Positions 18,725 through 28,335 of a stretch of DNA of 64,000 bases are shown one piece after another. The DNA is from Prosthecobacter dejongeii (GTDB lineage: Bacteria > Verrucomicrobiota > Verrucomicrobiia > Verrucomicrobiales > Verrucomicrobiaceae): contig NZ_JACHIF010000002.1 of the NCBI RefSeq assembly GCF_014203045.1, positions 496,001 through 560,000 on the forward strand, given 5' to 3'. The notes beneath the pieces are model-generated. The model had not been told where the DNA came from and did no database searches. It saw nothing but the letters and a program-made list of their open reading frames with translations. Position 1 is the stretch's first letter, and every line of letters starts with the position of its first letter. Made by a program: the position numbers and the translations under genes.

Positions 18725-19717
18725 ATGAAAGGGTGCCCTATGCAGTGTTCTCCCCGTTTCAGCAGCTTTTCGAAGTGCGTTTTTGTCACCCTTTCCCTCG
18801 GGGCGGTAATGGCCGTCCTGATGCCGGTTTCGGCCTCGGCTCAGGCCGCCGTGCTCGCGGCAGATAGTTTTAACCGCAAGGTGCATGTGGCCAGTCAGGC
18901 CAATGACAAACGCCCTGTAGGCGGCTTGGCCAAAATCGCTACGGCGATGGTGACTCTGGATTGGGCTGAAGCTTCAAAAGTGGGGGTGAACATCCTGGCA
19001 ACGGTGCCTGCGTACGCACCTCAGGTCGCAGGTAGCAATACTTTGGGCTTGCAGCCTGGAGATCGTTTGACCCTGCGAGATCTCCTTTATGCCACGATGA
19101 TGACGGCGGATGATATGGCTGCAATCACCCTGGGCGATTTTGTCGGCCGTGACCATCTTCAGCGTCTGCAACGTGCAGGCGACCCGCTGAATGAGTTTGT
19201 ACGTCAGATGAATCAGCTCGCGGTGCGTGAAGGCGCTCGAAACACCCGCTTTACGAACCCCCATGGGTTTGAGAACACCCGCACGATGCCTTACTCCACG
19301 GCTGCTGACATGACCCGTCTCGGGCTGTATGCCATCTCCCGCCCAGCACTACGTTTCTACACCAATCAACGCACGCGAGACATCACCGTTTACCGTGCTA
19401 GTGGTCAGGTCAGCCTGCCATTAAACAATACCAATGAATTGCTTGGTGTGAGTAACATTGATGGCATCAAATACACGGCCACCCAGCGTTCGGGAAGTTG
19501 CATCGTCGTAACGGCTGAACGCCCTGCTTCAGTGACTAAGCAACCCGATGGATCAAGCCTGATTTACCGCCATCGTATGGTCGTGACAGTGGTAGGATCC
19601 GCGAATGCTGCGGCAGAAGCTCACGCATTACTCCAGCAAAGCTGGGCCGCGTATGATCGTTGGTTAGCCGCAGGTCGCCCCATCACGGACAAGCGCCAGT
19701 TGCTGAATCACTTTTAG
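18725..19717 (+). CDS. Peptidase S11 (D-alanyl-D-alanine carboxypeptidase) homologue with degenerate catalytic motifs
   Basis: A 330-residue exported protein (signal peptide ending near SASAQ) with the overall order of a PBP5-type DD-carboxypeptidase: LGLQPGDRLTLRDLLYATMM, FVRQMNQLAVREGARNTRF, TNPHGFENTRTMPYSTAADM and NIDGIKYTAT align in sequence. All three active-site motifs are altered. SxxK reads GLAK (Gly67 in place of the Ser nucleophile), SxN reads TAD (127-129), and KTG reads KYT (249-251). Peptidase activity is therefore unlikely, and a peptidoglycan-binding or regulatory role is an inference. The ATG at 18725 has a GAGG five bases upstream; a GTG at 18665 overlapping the previous gene is less likely. 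Confidence 0.75.
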   Translation: MKGCPMQCSPRFSSFSKCVFVTLSLGAVMAVLMPVSASAQAAVLAADSFNRKVHVASQANDKRPVGGLAKIATAMVTLDWAEASKVGVNILATVPAYAPQVAGSNTLGLQPGDRLTLRDLLYATMMTADDMAAITLGDFVGRDHLQRLQRAGDPLNEFVRQMNQLAVREGARNTRFTNPHGFENTRTMPYSTAADMTRLGLYAISRPALRFYTNQRTRDITVYRASGQVSLPLNNTNELLGVSNIDGIKYTATQRSGSCIVVTAERPASVTKQPDGSSLIYRHRMVVTVVGSANAAAEAHALLQQSWAAYDRWLAAGRPITDKRQLLNHF

Positions 19718-19791
19718 TCAGTCGTCCATTTGGCCTGCCCAGTGGAGGCAGGGTAAACGTAATTTCGATCCTAACCCCAACCCTACGAATC

Positions 19792-20883
19792 ATGCGAATC
19801 GGTATCTTGAATAGCGGCGGCGATTGCCCCGGTCTCAATGCGGTCATCCACGGCGTCGTCGGCGCAGCACACACCCTTGGCTGGGAAGTCGTGGGTTTTC
19901 GTGATGGTTTTGAAGGTCTTTTGCCTCCTGGTGACTACATGATGCTGGACCCCAGCCGCACGGTGGGCATCATGAAACTCGGTGGAACTATTTTGGGCAC
20001 TACCAATAAAGGTCACTTCGTCGCCAAAGTGGGCGAAGGAAACGTCGCTGAAGTGCCTCGTGAAATCGTCGAAAAGGCCAAAGCTACTCTGCGTCATCTT
20101 GAGATCGGCGCGCTCATTGTCGTGGGCGGAGACGGCTCACTCACCACAGCCCAGCAGCTCTTTGAAATGGATGTGCCCGTCATCGGTGTGCCGAAGACCA
20201 TTGACAATGACATCCAAGCCACGGCGATGACCTTTGGGTTTGATTCCGCATGTCACTCCGTGGTGGATGCGCTGGACCGCCTGCATACCACGGCTGAAAG
20301 CCACAAGCGCGTGATCGTGCTGGAAGTGATGGGACGTCATGCGGGCTGGATCGCCCTCTACGGCGGGATGTCTGGCGGGGCCGATGTGATCCTGCTGCCA
20401 GAGATTCCTTTCCAAATGGAGCACGTGGCCGATGCCATCCGCCAGCGAGATGCACGCGGTCTGCACAGCACCCTCGTGGTGGTGGCCGAAGGTGCTCGCA
20501 TGGAAACAGGTGAGCTTTTAAAGAAAGAAAACGTCGGGGGCAAAGGCGAAGATCGTCTGGGTGGTATTGGCGATTACGTCGCGAAAAAGATTGAAGCCAT
20601 GACCGGGAAAGAAACCCGTGCCTGCACACTCGGGCATCTCCAGCGCGGAGGTGCACCCACGGCGCTCGACCGCATCTTGGGTGTGCGTTTTGGTGCCAAA
20701 GCGGTTCACTTGATCGAAGAAGGTAAATTTGGCCGCATGGTGAGCTATCAGCATTACCAAGTGGGAGATGTGAGCATCCAAGAGGCGGTGAATCAGCTCC
20801 GCCTCGTGCAGCCAGACAGTGAAATCATCCGTGCGGGACGCAGCATCGGCATTTGCTTTGGTGATTGCCGTGTAGGCCGCTGA
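19792..20883 (+). CDS. pfkA: 6-phosphofructokinase (mixed-signature type)
   Basis: A 363-residue enzyme phosphorylating fructose 6-phosphate. The N-terminal RIGILNSGGDCPGLNAVIHG is the phosphate-donor loop. PKTIDNDI carries the catalytic Asp, and EVMGRHAGWIAL binds the sugar phosphate. The donor-specificity positions are mixed: VVGGDGSL has Gly115 (the ATP-type residue at E. coli position 104), but PKTID has Lys135 where ATP enzymes usually have Gly (position 124), as in PPi enzymes. This Gly/Lys combination is known from the so-called group III enzymes. The ATG at 19792 directly precedes the first strand. A terminator follows at 20909. Confidence 0.9.
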   Translation: MRIGILNSGGDCPGLNAVIHGVVGAAHTLGWEVVGFRDGFEGLLPPGDYMMLDPSRTVGIMKLGGTILGTTNKGHFVAKVGEGNVAEVPREIVEKAKATLRHLEIGALIVVGGDGSLTTAQQLFEMDVPVIGVPKTIDNDIQATAMTFGFDSACHSVVDALDRLHTTAESHKRVIVLEVMGRHAGWIALYGGMSGGADVILLPEIPFQMEHVADAIRQRDARGLHSTLVVVAEGARMETGELLKKENVGGKGEDRLGGIGDYVAKKIEAMTGKETRACTLGHLQRGGAPTALDRILGVRFGAKAVHLIEEGKFGRMVSYQHYQVGDVSIQEAVNQLRLVQPDSEIIRAGRSIGICFGDCRVGR

Positions 20884-20908
20884 TCTGTTTGGACCACCGT
20901 TTTAATAA

Positions 20909-20942
20909 GGGCAGGTTTCCGCATGGGAATCTGCCCTTTTTT
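20909..20942 (+). terminator. Rho-independent terminator after pfkA
   Basis: GGGCAG at 20909-20914 pairs with CTGCCC at 20931-20936, extended by further partial pairing around a GCAT loop, and is followed by six T. It lies 25 bases after the phosphofructokinase stop. Confidence 0.85.
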
Positions 20943-20992
20943 CGAGGATTAAGCGCTGAGCAACCTTTCAAACCCGTTTCCAAGCCTCAAGT

Positions 20993-21484
20993 TCACACCA
21001 GCCGCCGCCGTTCTAGGCCCAGTTGGTTGCGACGATCCCGGCGCAGGCGAAATTCTTCTTTTTGAGTTTGGGGCTGGCCCCTGAGTCCATATTCCACCAC
21101 CACGGTCACCACTTGAGGATCTGCCTGCAAAGTGCTGATGCGGAAGACAGGATCACGCTTGCTGCGAAAGAAGGCATGCAGAGGGATGTGAGGGTGACCT
21201 GCATTCCACAGCCAGCGGCCCGGGGGGAAATCTGATAAGTCTGACAGGGCGAGTAAAACCTCACGGATCAGAGTCTCTTCGTGCTGCTTCAGCAGCTTGG
21301 CCGCAGCACGGCGGCAGAGCATTTGTTCGATGAAAGCGACGGCTGGGTTCAGGTGATCTTCCTCCATCTCCACAATGACCTCACGGGCATGTTGCGCCAT
21401 GGATTCACGGAATTGCTCCTGCGTGATGCGTCCGGTATCGAGGAGGTGAAAAAGTTGCCGGGGGCTGGGGGGGAGGTCTGACAC
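20993..21484 (-). CDS. Conserved-looking protein of unknown function
   Basis: A 163-residue soluble protein read from a GTG start. The N-terminal half is helical and acidic (SPRQLFHLLDTGRITQEQFR, HAREVIVEMEEDHLNP, two Glu-rich helices). The C-terminal half is strand-rich (PVFRISTLQADPQVVTVVVE) and ends in a strongly basic tail rich in Arg. No signal peptide, membrane segment or catalytic motif is visible, and I do not recognise the family. It stands alone, convergent with pfkA across the terminator. Confidence 0.6.
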   Translation of the reverse strand: MSDLPPSPRQLFHLLDTGRITQEQFRESMAQHAREVIVEMEEDHLNPAVAFIEQMLCRRAAAKLLKQHEETLIREVLLALSDLSDFPPGRWLWNAGHPHIPLHAFFRSKRDPVFRISTLQADPQVVTVVVEYGLRGQPQTQKEEFRLRRDRRNQLGLERRRLV

Positions 21485-21644
21485 AGGCTGAATTAAAAAA
21501 GAACGCCGGCCGTGGCTGCAAGGATGAAATCGAGTTTCTTAACCCGCAGTTCTGCGGAGTTCGTGCTTGCTCCAGGGCCTGTTTATGGACCATTGTACGT
21601 GCGATGTGCATTGCAGCGGTGTGCATCGAATCTCTCGAAATGCC

Positions 21645-22319
21645 ATGAAAACGGTTTCCAAGCTTCGTTCTAACGTCATTCATCTAGCGGCCATGGGCAT
21701 GCTCCTCACCGCGATGACCAGTTGTGAACTTCCTCCACGGGATGCTTGGCGCATCATTCAGCGAGATGGCCTGCTGACTTACTGGGACAGGGAATATCAA
21801 CCTCAGGTGGCCCCCAGCCGCTATTTGAACCCGAATGGCCGCCCTTTTCAGCCCGTTCATCAGGTGCAGGTGCCTTATCGGCCCGAAAGTTCGCGAAATC
21901 GTTATCTCGCAGAGCAACCACGCGTTTACCGAGCAAAGCCGCGGGCCCAGTCCCCTCGTCGTTCTCAGCCTTCCCGCGTCGTGACGGAGGCACCAGTCGT
22001 GGTGGCACCGAAGATTCCTTTGGAAGCCGCGACACAAAAGACGGAACCCAAGGTGGCTGATGCCCCTAAGCTTTCCATGGAAACACTGCCCTACGGCACT
22101 CCTGTGGCTGGGCGCCCAGGCATGGTGACCAGTCCTTTTGCAGAAAAGCAACAGTTGGTGGATGTCACCGGCATGGCCGCTGGAGAAGCGGTCAAAGATC
22201 CTTACAGCGGCAAGCTTTTCCGGGTACCACCCACTCAGCAAGCTGCTGCGACAAAAACGGAGCCCAGCACACCTGAGAAGCTGCCAACGGTCAAAGATGA
22301 GGCCAAACCGCAGCCTTAA
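21645..22319 (+). CDS. Putative proline-rich lipoprotein of unknown function
   Basis: A 224-residue protein from the ATG at 21645. A hydrophobic N-terminus ends in the lipobox-like LLTAMTSC, so a lipid-anchored envelope protein is likely. The mature part is rich in Pro, Arg and Ala with low-complexity stretches (YRAKPRAQSPRRSQPSRVV, PTQQAAATKTEPSTPEKLP). A more ordered segment around LPYGTPVAGRPGMVTSPFA and VDPYSGKLFRVP-like sequence lies near the C-terminus. I do not recognise the family. Similar proline-rich lipoproteins often bridge the periplasm. Confidence 0.6.
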   Translation: MKTVSKLRSNVIHLAAMGMLLTAMTSCELPPRDAWRIIQRDGLLTYWDREYQPQVAPSRYLNPNGRPFQPVHQVQVPYRPESSRNRYLAEQPRVYRAKPRAQSPRRSQPSRVVTEAPVVVAPKIPLEAATQKTEPKVADAPKLSMETLPYGTPVAGRPGMVTSPFAEKQQLVDVTGMAAGEAVKDPYSGKLFRVPPTQQAAATKTEPSTPEKLPTVKDEAKPQP

Positions 22320-22426
22320 AGAGCCTTTGGTGGCAGATATGGGCGGTTCGATTGACATTCGGGCTTGATTCCACCCGCGATAGTGTCACTCTCCGCCCCG
22401 CTTTTAGCATCACAATACCTGCCACC

Positions 22427-22708
22427 ATGGGCCAGCAACTTAACAAAATCGTCAAACGTCGCCGTCGTAAACTCTATGTCGCTCGCAAGAAAGCTCTTGC
22501 GAAGTCCGGCCTGAGCCGCAAGTCCATCGTCCGTGAGCCAAAAGCCGCCAAGAAAACGGTGAAGAAGGCAAGCGCGCCGAAGAAAGACAAAGCCCCTACC
22601 AAAGCTGCTGCAGCCAAGGTTGAAGCCGCACCTGTGGCTGAAGTGGTAGCTCCTGTAGCTGAAGTGGCTGCGCCTGCCGTTGAGGAAACCGCTGCTGCGG
22701 CTGAGTAA
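22427..22708 (+). CDS. Small basic Lys/Ala-rich protein, histone-H1-tail-like
   Basis: A 93-residue protein from the ATG at 22427. The first 35 residues are strongly basic (KIVKRRRRKLYVARKKALAK). A central KAAKKTVKKASAPKKDKAP stretch resembles histone H1 or bacterial H1-like tails, and the last 40 residues are acidic Ala/Val/Glu repeats (APVAEVVAPVAEVAAPAVEE). The charge split suggests a nucleic-acid-binding head with an acidic disordered tail. A role as a nucleoid- or ribosome-associated protein is inferred from composition only. A strong terminator follows 37 bases downstream, so it is a short, probably well-expressed unit. Confidence 0.6.
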   Translation: MGQQLNKIVKRRRRKLYVARKKALAKSGLSRKSIVREPKAAKKTVKKASAPKKDKAPTKAAAAKVEAAPVAEVVAPVAEVAAPAVEETAAAAE

Positions 22709-22745
22709 TTTTGTCCAGTCCCCACGGACTGAGTCTTTTCTGAAA

Positions 22746-22774
22746 AACCCGCGCAGGTTCTGCGCGGGTTTTTT
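22746..22774 (+). terminator. Rho-independent terminator after the small basic protein
   Basis: A 10-bp perfect stem (AACCCGCGCA with TGCGCGGGTT), a GGTTC loop and a run of six T. Confidence 0.9.
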
Positions 22775-22803
22775 GTGTCCAACTTTCACGACTTCTTTTT
22801 ACC

Positions 22804-23508
22804 ATGTCTCATTCCGTGATCTCCTTCGATGCCGCCGGCACGCTCATTCAGGTATGCGAGCCTGTGGGGCAGACCTATGCGGCCTTTGCACGCGAGCATG
22901 GGGTGCACGTGGAAGAGGCTGCTCTCAAGCAGGCCTTTCGCAACGTCTGGGGAAGCCTGCCTGCGAAAGAATGGCCTGAAGGGCAATGTGCTGCTGATGA
23001 CGACCGTTCCTGGTGGCATGAATTGGTCAACCAAGTTTTTACCGAAGCACTTCGAGTACCTCTACCTGAAGCCACTTTGGAGCCTTTGTTCGAGGCTCTC
23101 TACATGCATTTTTCTCTACCGGAGGCCTGGTCCGTTTATGAGGATGTAAAGCCAGTTTTGGACAAGCTCGCTCAGGATCATCGCCTTTGTGTTCTCTCGA
23201 ACTTTGATCGTCGTTTGAGAGGCGTGCTGAAAGGGCATGGGCTAGATGGATATTTTGATCACATCATCCTCTCCAGTGAAGTTGGTGTCTCCAAACCTCA
23301 CCCACGTATCTTTGACACGGCCAAACGCCTCATGAATGCAGCGGAAGTGACCCGCTGGCATGTGGGTGATGATGAGCGCTGCGACATCCAAGGAGCTGTG
23401 GCAAATGGCTGGAAACCTGTCTGGATCTCTCGGCCTGAGCGCGATTTGTGGGATTTGGTAGAAAAAGTCCATTTGGAGGCAAATTCAAGCTTGCACATGT
23501 CGCAGTAA
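22804..23508 (+). CDS. HAD superfamily (subfamily IA) hydrolase, HDHD3-like
   Basis: A 234-residue cytoplasmic protein. Motif I is ISFDAAGTLIQV: the nucleophilic Asp is present but the second Asp of the usual DxDGT is Ala, as in haloacid dehalogenases and HDHD3/REG-2-like proteins. VGQTYAAFAREHG after motif I also fits the latter group. Motif II is LCVLSNFDRR, the motif III Lys lies in SSEVGVSKPHPRIF, and motif IV is HVGDDERCDIQGA. The cap domain is helical. Because the general acid is missing, classical phosphatase activity is doubtful. It is followed directly by two tRNA genes. Confidence 0.8.
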   Translation: MSHSVISFDAAGTLIQVCEPVGQTYAAFAREHGVHVEEAALKQAFRNVWGSLPAKEWPEGQCAADDDRSWWHELVNQVFTEALRVPLPEATLEPLFEALYMHFSLPEAWSVYEDVKPVLDKLAQDHRLCVLSNFDRRLRGVLKGHGLDGYFDHIILSSEVGVSKPHPRIFDTAKRLMNAAEVTRWHVGDDERCDIQGAVANGWKPVWISRPERDLWDLVEKVHLEANSSLHMSQ

Positions 23509-23531
23509 AGGGTAGGTAATCCGCCCCACTC

Positions 23532-23606
23532 GCGCGGGTAGCTCAGTGGTAGAGCAGTTGGCTTTTAACCAATTGGTCGTGGGTTCGAATCCCACCCCGC
23601 GCACCA
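23532..23606 (+). tRNA. tRNA-Lys (anticodon TTT), CCA encoded
   Basis: A 75-base cloverleaf: acceptor GCGCGGG pairs with CCCGCGC, D arm GCTC-AGTGGTAGA-GC, anticodon arm GTTGG-CTTTTAA-CCAAT, T arm GTGGG-TTCGAAT-CCCAC, discriminator A and encoded CCA. The anticodon UUU reads Lys AAA/AAG. Confidence 0.95.
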
Positions 23607-23628
23607 CCTTGTGGTTGTCAGTTTTATT

Positions 23629-23703
23629 GCCCAGGTAGCTCAGTGGTAGAGCAGTTGGCTCTTAACCAATTGGTCGTGGGTTCGAATCCCTCCCTGGGCA
23701 CCA
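23629..23703 (+). tRNA. tRNA-Lys (anticodon CTT), CCA encoded
   Basis: A 75-base cloverleaf 22 bases after the previous tRNA: acceptor GCCCAGG pairs with CCTGGGC, anticodon loop CTCTTAA gives CUU (Lys AAG), CCA encoded. The interior is identical to tRNA-Lys-TTT except for the wobble base and one T-stem base, which leaves a T-T mismatch in the T stem (GTGGG against CCCTC). A terminator follows. Confidence 0.95.
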
Positions 23704-23707
23704 CTGA

Positions 23708-23753
23708 AAAATGCGCTCCGTTGCTTGTAGAATCAAGAACGGAGCATTTTTTT
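23708..23753 (+). terminator. Rho-independent terminator after the tRNA-Lys pair
   Basis: AAATGCGCTCCGTT pairs with AACGGAGCATTT (one bulged base) around a 15-base loop and runs into seven T. It starts five bases after the second CCA and probably ends a joint tRNA transcript. Confidence 0.85.
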
Positions 23754-23880
23754 GTGGCTCACATGAGCACTTTGTTTTGTGTTCTATAGCTGCCTAACAA
23801 ACGGTGCATAGTTTCATCTTGTTTGTGGTTAGGCCTACCCCGATACCCGCGATTGAGGCTTGGCTTTCGAATCATCCTCA

Positions 23881-25209
23881 ATGAAAACGATCCAGCTTCT
23901 TTGCTTCAGCTCTCTCGCTGTCATTCATGGTGTTTCAGCGCAAGATGCAGCCACGCCATCATTGGCTGAACCGGGGCCTCCAAAACTTCTCACAGGCAAT
24001 GCGGCGATGGGGGACTGGACGACGGATGCCCCGGGGGTGAGGAGGCATCTGCGGGTGGGGGATTTGCCAGAGCCGAATGAGAAAGAATCGGCGAAAAATC
24101 GCCCCAAAGAAGTGAAGCGTCCTGAGGGGACTTGGCCAAAGGCTCCGGCGAATTTCACGGTGACTCAGTTTGCGACGGGATTGAAAAAGCCGCGTGTCAT
24201 CGTTACAGCGCCGAATGGCGATATATTCGTGGCGGAGAGCAAGGCGGGCCAGATCTCCCTCCTGCGGGATGCGGATGGTGATGGGAAACCGGAGCTACAA
24301 ACGGTGTTTGCGGTGGGGCTGAACCAGCCCTTTGGTCTTGCCTTTTATCCACCGGGGCCGGAGCCCACGCACCTTTACATCGGTAACACGGATGCGGTGG
24401 TAAGGTTGCCTTACCGCAACGGGCAGACGGAGGCCGAAGGCAAGCCTGATAAGCTGGTGGAACTCTCAGAGGGAGGTCAACTGACGGGTGGGGGCCACTG
24501 GACGCGAGACATTGTCTTTTCCAAGGATGGAAAGAAGCTTTTTATCGCAATCGGTTCTAAATCGAATGTGGACTGGAATAAGGAGGAGGAAGAGCGCGCG
24601 CGGATCTTTGAGACGGGTCCGGAGGGGCAGGACAAACGTGTGTATGCCTGGGGTATTCGGAATCCTGTGGGGCTCGCGATCCATCCTGTCACCGGCGAAT
24701 TGTGGGCTTCCGTCAATGAACGAGATGAACTTGGGGATAATCTGGTGCCAGATTACGTCACGAAGGTGAAGGAGGGAGGTTTCTATGGCTGGCCGTGGTA
24801 TTACATGGGCGGTCACCAGGATCCTCGACATCAAGGGGCGAAGCCGGAATTGAAAGAAAAAGTCCTGACTCCAGACGTGATTTTACAAGCTCATTCGGCG
24901 TCTCTGGATATGACTTTTTACGATGGGAAACAGTTTCCTGCTGCGTATCGTCAAGACGGCTTCGCGGCAGAGCATGGCTCCTGGAACCGCAGCCGTCGGA
25001 CGGGTTACAAGGTGGTGCAAATTCCAGTTAAGGAAGGAAAAGCCACAGGCGAGTACGTGGACTTTTTGACGGGTTTTGTGACGCCCGACGGGGATGTCTG
25101 GGGGCGACCTGTCGGGGTAACTGTGGCCAAAGATGGTGCCTTACTGGTCAGCGATGATACGGGCGATTGCCTGTGGCGTGTGGCCTATGAGAGTGCAGGA
25201 AACAGGTGA
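23881..25209 (+). CDS. Secreted PQQ-dependent sugar dehydrogenase-like protein (sorbosone dehydrogenase family)
   Basis: A 442-residue protein with a signal peptide (MKTIQLLCFSSLAVIHGVSA). The body is a six-bladed propeller of the soluble glucose/L-sorbosone dehydrogenase family: RVIVTAPNGDIFVAESKAGQ, GLNQPFGLAFYPPGPEP, GGGHWTRDIVFSKDGKKLFI, WGIRNPVGLAIHP and FAAEHGSWNRSRRTGYKVV are the recurring family blocks that shape the PQQ and calcium pocket. It probably oxidises a sugar or aldehyde in the periplasm, but the substrate is unknown. The ATG at 23881 begins the signal peptide; the upstream GTG-type extension adds seven residues without purpose. Confidence 0.8.
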   Translation: MKTIQLLCFSSLAVIHGVSAQDAATPSLAEPGPPKLLTGNAAMGDWTTDAPGVRRHLRVGDLPEPNEKESAKNRPKEVKRPEGTWPKAPANFTVTQFATGLKKPRVIVTAPNGDIFVAESKAGQISLLRDADGDGKPELQTVFAVGLNQPFGLAFYPPGPEPTHLYIGNTDAVVRLPYRNGQTEAEGKPDKLVELSEGGQLTGGGHWTRDIVFSKDGKKLFIAIGSKSNVDWNKEEEERARIFETGPEGQDKRVYAWGIRNPVGLAIHPVTGELWASVNERDELGDNLVPDYVTKVKEGGFYGWPWYYMGGHQDPRHQGAKPELKEKVLTPDVILQAHSASLDMTFYDGKQFPAAYRQDGFAAEHGSWNRSRRTGYKVVQIPVKEGKATGEYVDFLTGFVTPDGDVWGRPVGVTVAKDGALLVSDDTGDCLWRVAYESAGNR

Positions 25210-25258
25210 GTGAGATGGAACACATCCTGTCACCCCCACCCACGGAATAACAAAATGT

Positions 25259-25292
25259 GTGGCCACTCTGCGCTCAGAGCGCAGGTGGCTAC
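25259..25292. repeat. Long imperfect palindrome between convergent genes
   Basis: GTGGCCAC-T-CTGCGCTC pairs with GAGCGCAG-GTGGCTAC, giving about 16 paired bases with one bulge and one G-T. It lies between the ends of the dehydrogenase gene and ybaB and has no T-run on either side. It could be a bidirectional transcription stop or a REP-like element. A second palindrome with a CTGCG core is at 55335. Confidence 0.6.
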
Positions 25293-25301
25293 ATCGCATC
25301 T

Positions 25302-25616
25302 TTAAAAACCGAGTCCTGGAGGGAGGCCCAGGCCGCCCGTCATTTTGCTCATTTCGGCCGCCTGAGTGTCCTTTACTTTTTTCTGGACCTGCTGGACGGC
25401 GGAAAGGAGGAGGTCTTGGAGCATGTCCACATCTTCGGGATCCACCACTTCTTTGGCGATCTTGATGCTTTGGATATCGCCGTGACCATTGGCTGTGACG
25501 ATGATTTTGCCGCCTGCGACAGTGGATTCAAAGGATTTGGTGGCGAGCTGAGCCTGAGACTTTTGCATCTGGCTCTGCATGTCCTGCACCTGCTTCATCA
25601 TTTTCTGGATGTTCAT
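25302..25616 (-). CDS. ybaB: YbaB/EbfC family nucleoid-associated protein
   Basis: A 104-residue DNA-binding protein. The N-terminal helix MNIQKMMKQVQDMQSQMQKS is the coiled dimer arm. The strand region VAGGKIIVTANGHGDIQSIKI and the helix VVDPEDVDMLQDLLLSAVQQ complete the fold, and a Gly/Leu/Pro tail ends it. Members bind DNA as tweezer-like dimers. It follows dnaX by 34 bases, the widely conserved dnaX-ybaB order. recR, often third in that operon, is absent here. Confidence 0.9.
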   Translation of the reverse strand: MNIQKMMKQVQDMQSQMQKSQAQLATKSFESTVAGGKIIVTANGHGDIQSIKIAKEVVDPEDVDMLQDLLLSAVQQVQKKVKDTQAAEMSKMTGGLGLPPGLGF

Positions 25617-25650
25617 GGAAAAATAGTAGGGGGTTAAAGTGATTGAGGGA

Positions 25651-27672
<2,022 letters not shown>

Positions 27673-27771
27673 GCTGTGATGCTAGCGTGTGTGGCGGGGG
27701 AGGCGAACAGATTTTGGGGAAACTCATCCACATCCTTGGCTTTCCTGGGAAGGATGCTCTAGGATGGCAAC

Positions 27772-28335
27772 ATGTGGCCGATTAAATGTGTGCTTTTCCC
27801 CCTGGTCCTAGCGCTGGTGCTCCCAGGCTGTGGGCTATTCAAGAAGAAAAAAAAGCCGGAGCCGCAAGGTCCCAAAACCACCGTGGTAGGCATCGTAGAA
27901 ATGGTGAACCCTGAGCAAAATTACGTGCTCATCCGCTGTGACGTCGTGCCCAATCTCGGTACGGGAACAGAGCTGGTGGCCATGGATGCAGCCGGAACGG
28001 AGGCTAAATTAAAGCTGACCCAGGAACGCAAAGGCCGCTACCTGACGGCTGACATCGAGTCTGGTCAGCCCAAGGTGATGAATTTGGTGGTCCGTCGCAC
28101 CCGCGGAGATGGGCCTTTGGATGCGCCAGTAGTCCCTACGCCTGTTCCTGGTAATCCGCCAGGGGGGGCGGCACCGATGCCCCTCATGCCGACTTTGCCA
28201 GCTTTTTCATTGGATTCAGTGACCTCTCCACAGACTCCTTTGGAGCCTGGGCCCTCATTGCCTGGATCAGCACCGCCGGCCTCTCCTCCTGCCAATCCTG
28301 CGCCCGTGGGTGAACTCGAGCCTCCTATCCAATGA
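27772..28335 (+). CDS. Putative lipoprotein of unknown function
   Basis: A 187-residue protein with a signal peptide ending in the lipobox LVLPGC (Cys20), followed by a basic [11 protein letters not shown] stretch. Residues of about 38-108 form a compact, strand-rich domain ([49 protein letters not shown]). The last 75 residues are a Pro-rich low-complexity tail. The folded domain looks like a small beta-barrel of the kind found in other short envelope lipoproteins, but I cannot name a family. Its TGA overlaps the moeA start (ATGA), indicating coupled translation. It diverges from dnaX. Confidence 0.65.
   Translation: MWPIKCVLFPLVLALVLPGCGLFKKKKKPEPQGPKTTVVGIVEMVNPEQNYVLIRCDVVPNLGTGTELVAMDAAGTEAKLKLTQERKGRYLTADIESGQPKVMNLVVRRTRGDGPLDAPVVPTPVPGNPPGGAAPMPLMPTLPAFSLDSVTSPQTPLEPGPSLPGSAPPASPPANPAPVGELEPPIQ

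Noticed and set aside
17229-18789. Long open frames on the minus strand across the LEPR protein gene
   Set aside because: They come from the strong base skew of the repetitive plus-strand gene; products are Pro/Ser/Arg-rich without motifs.
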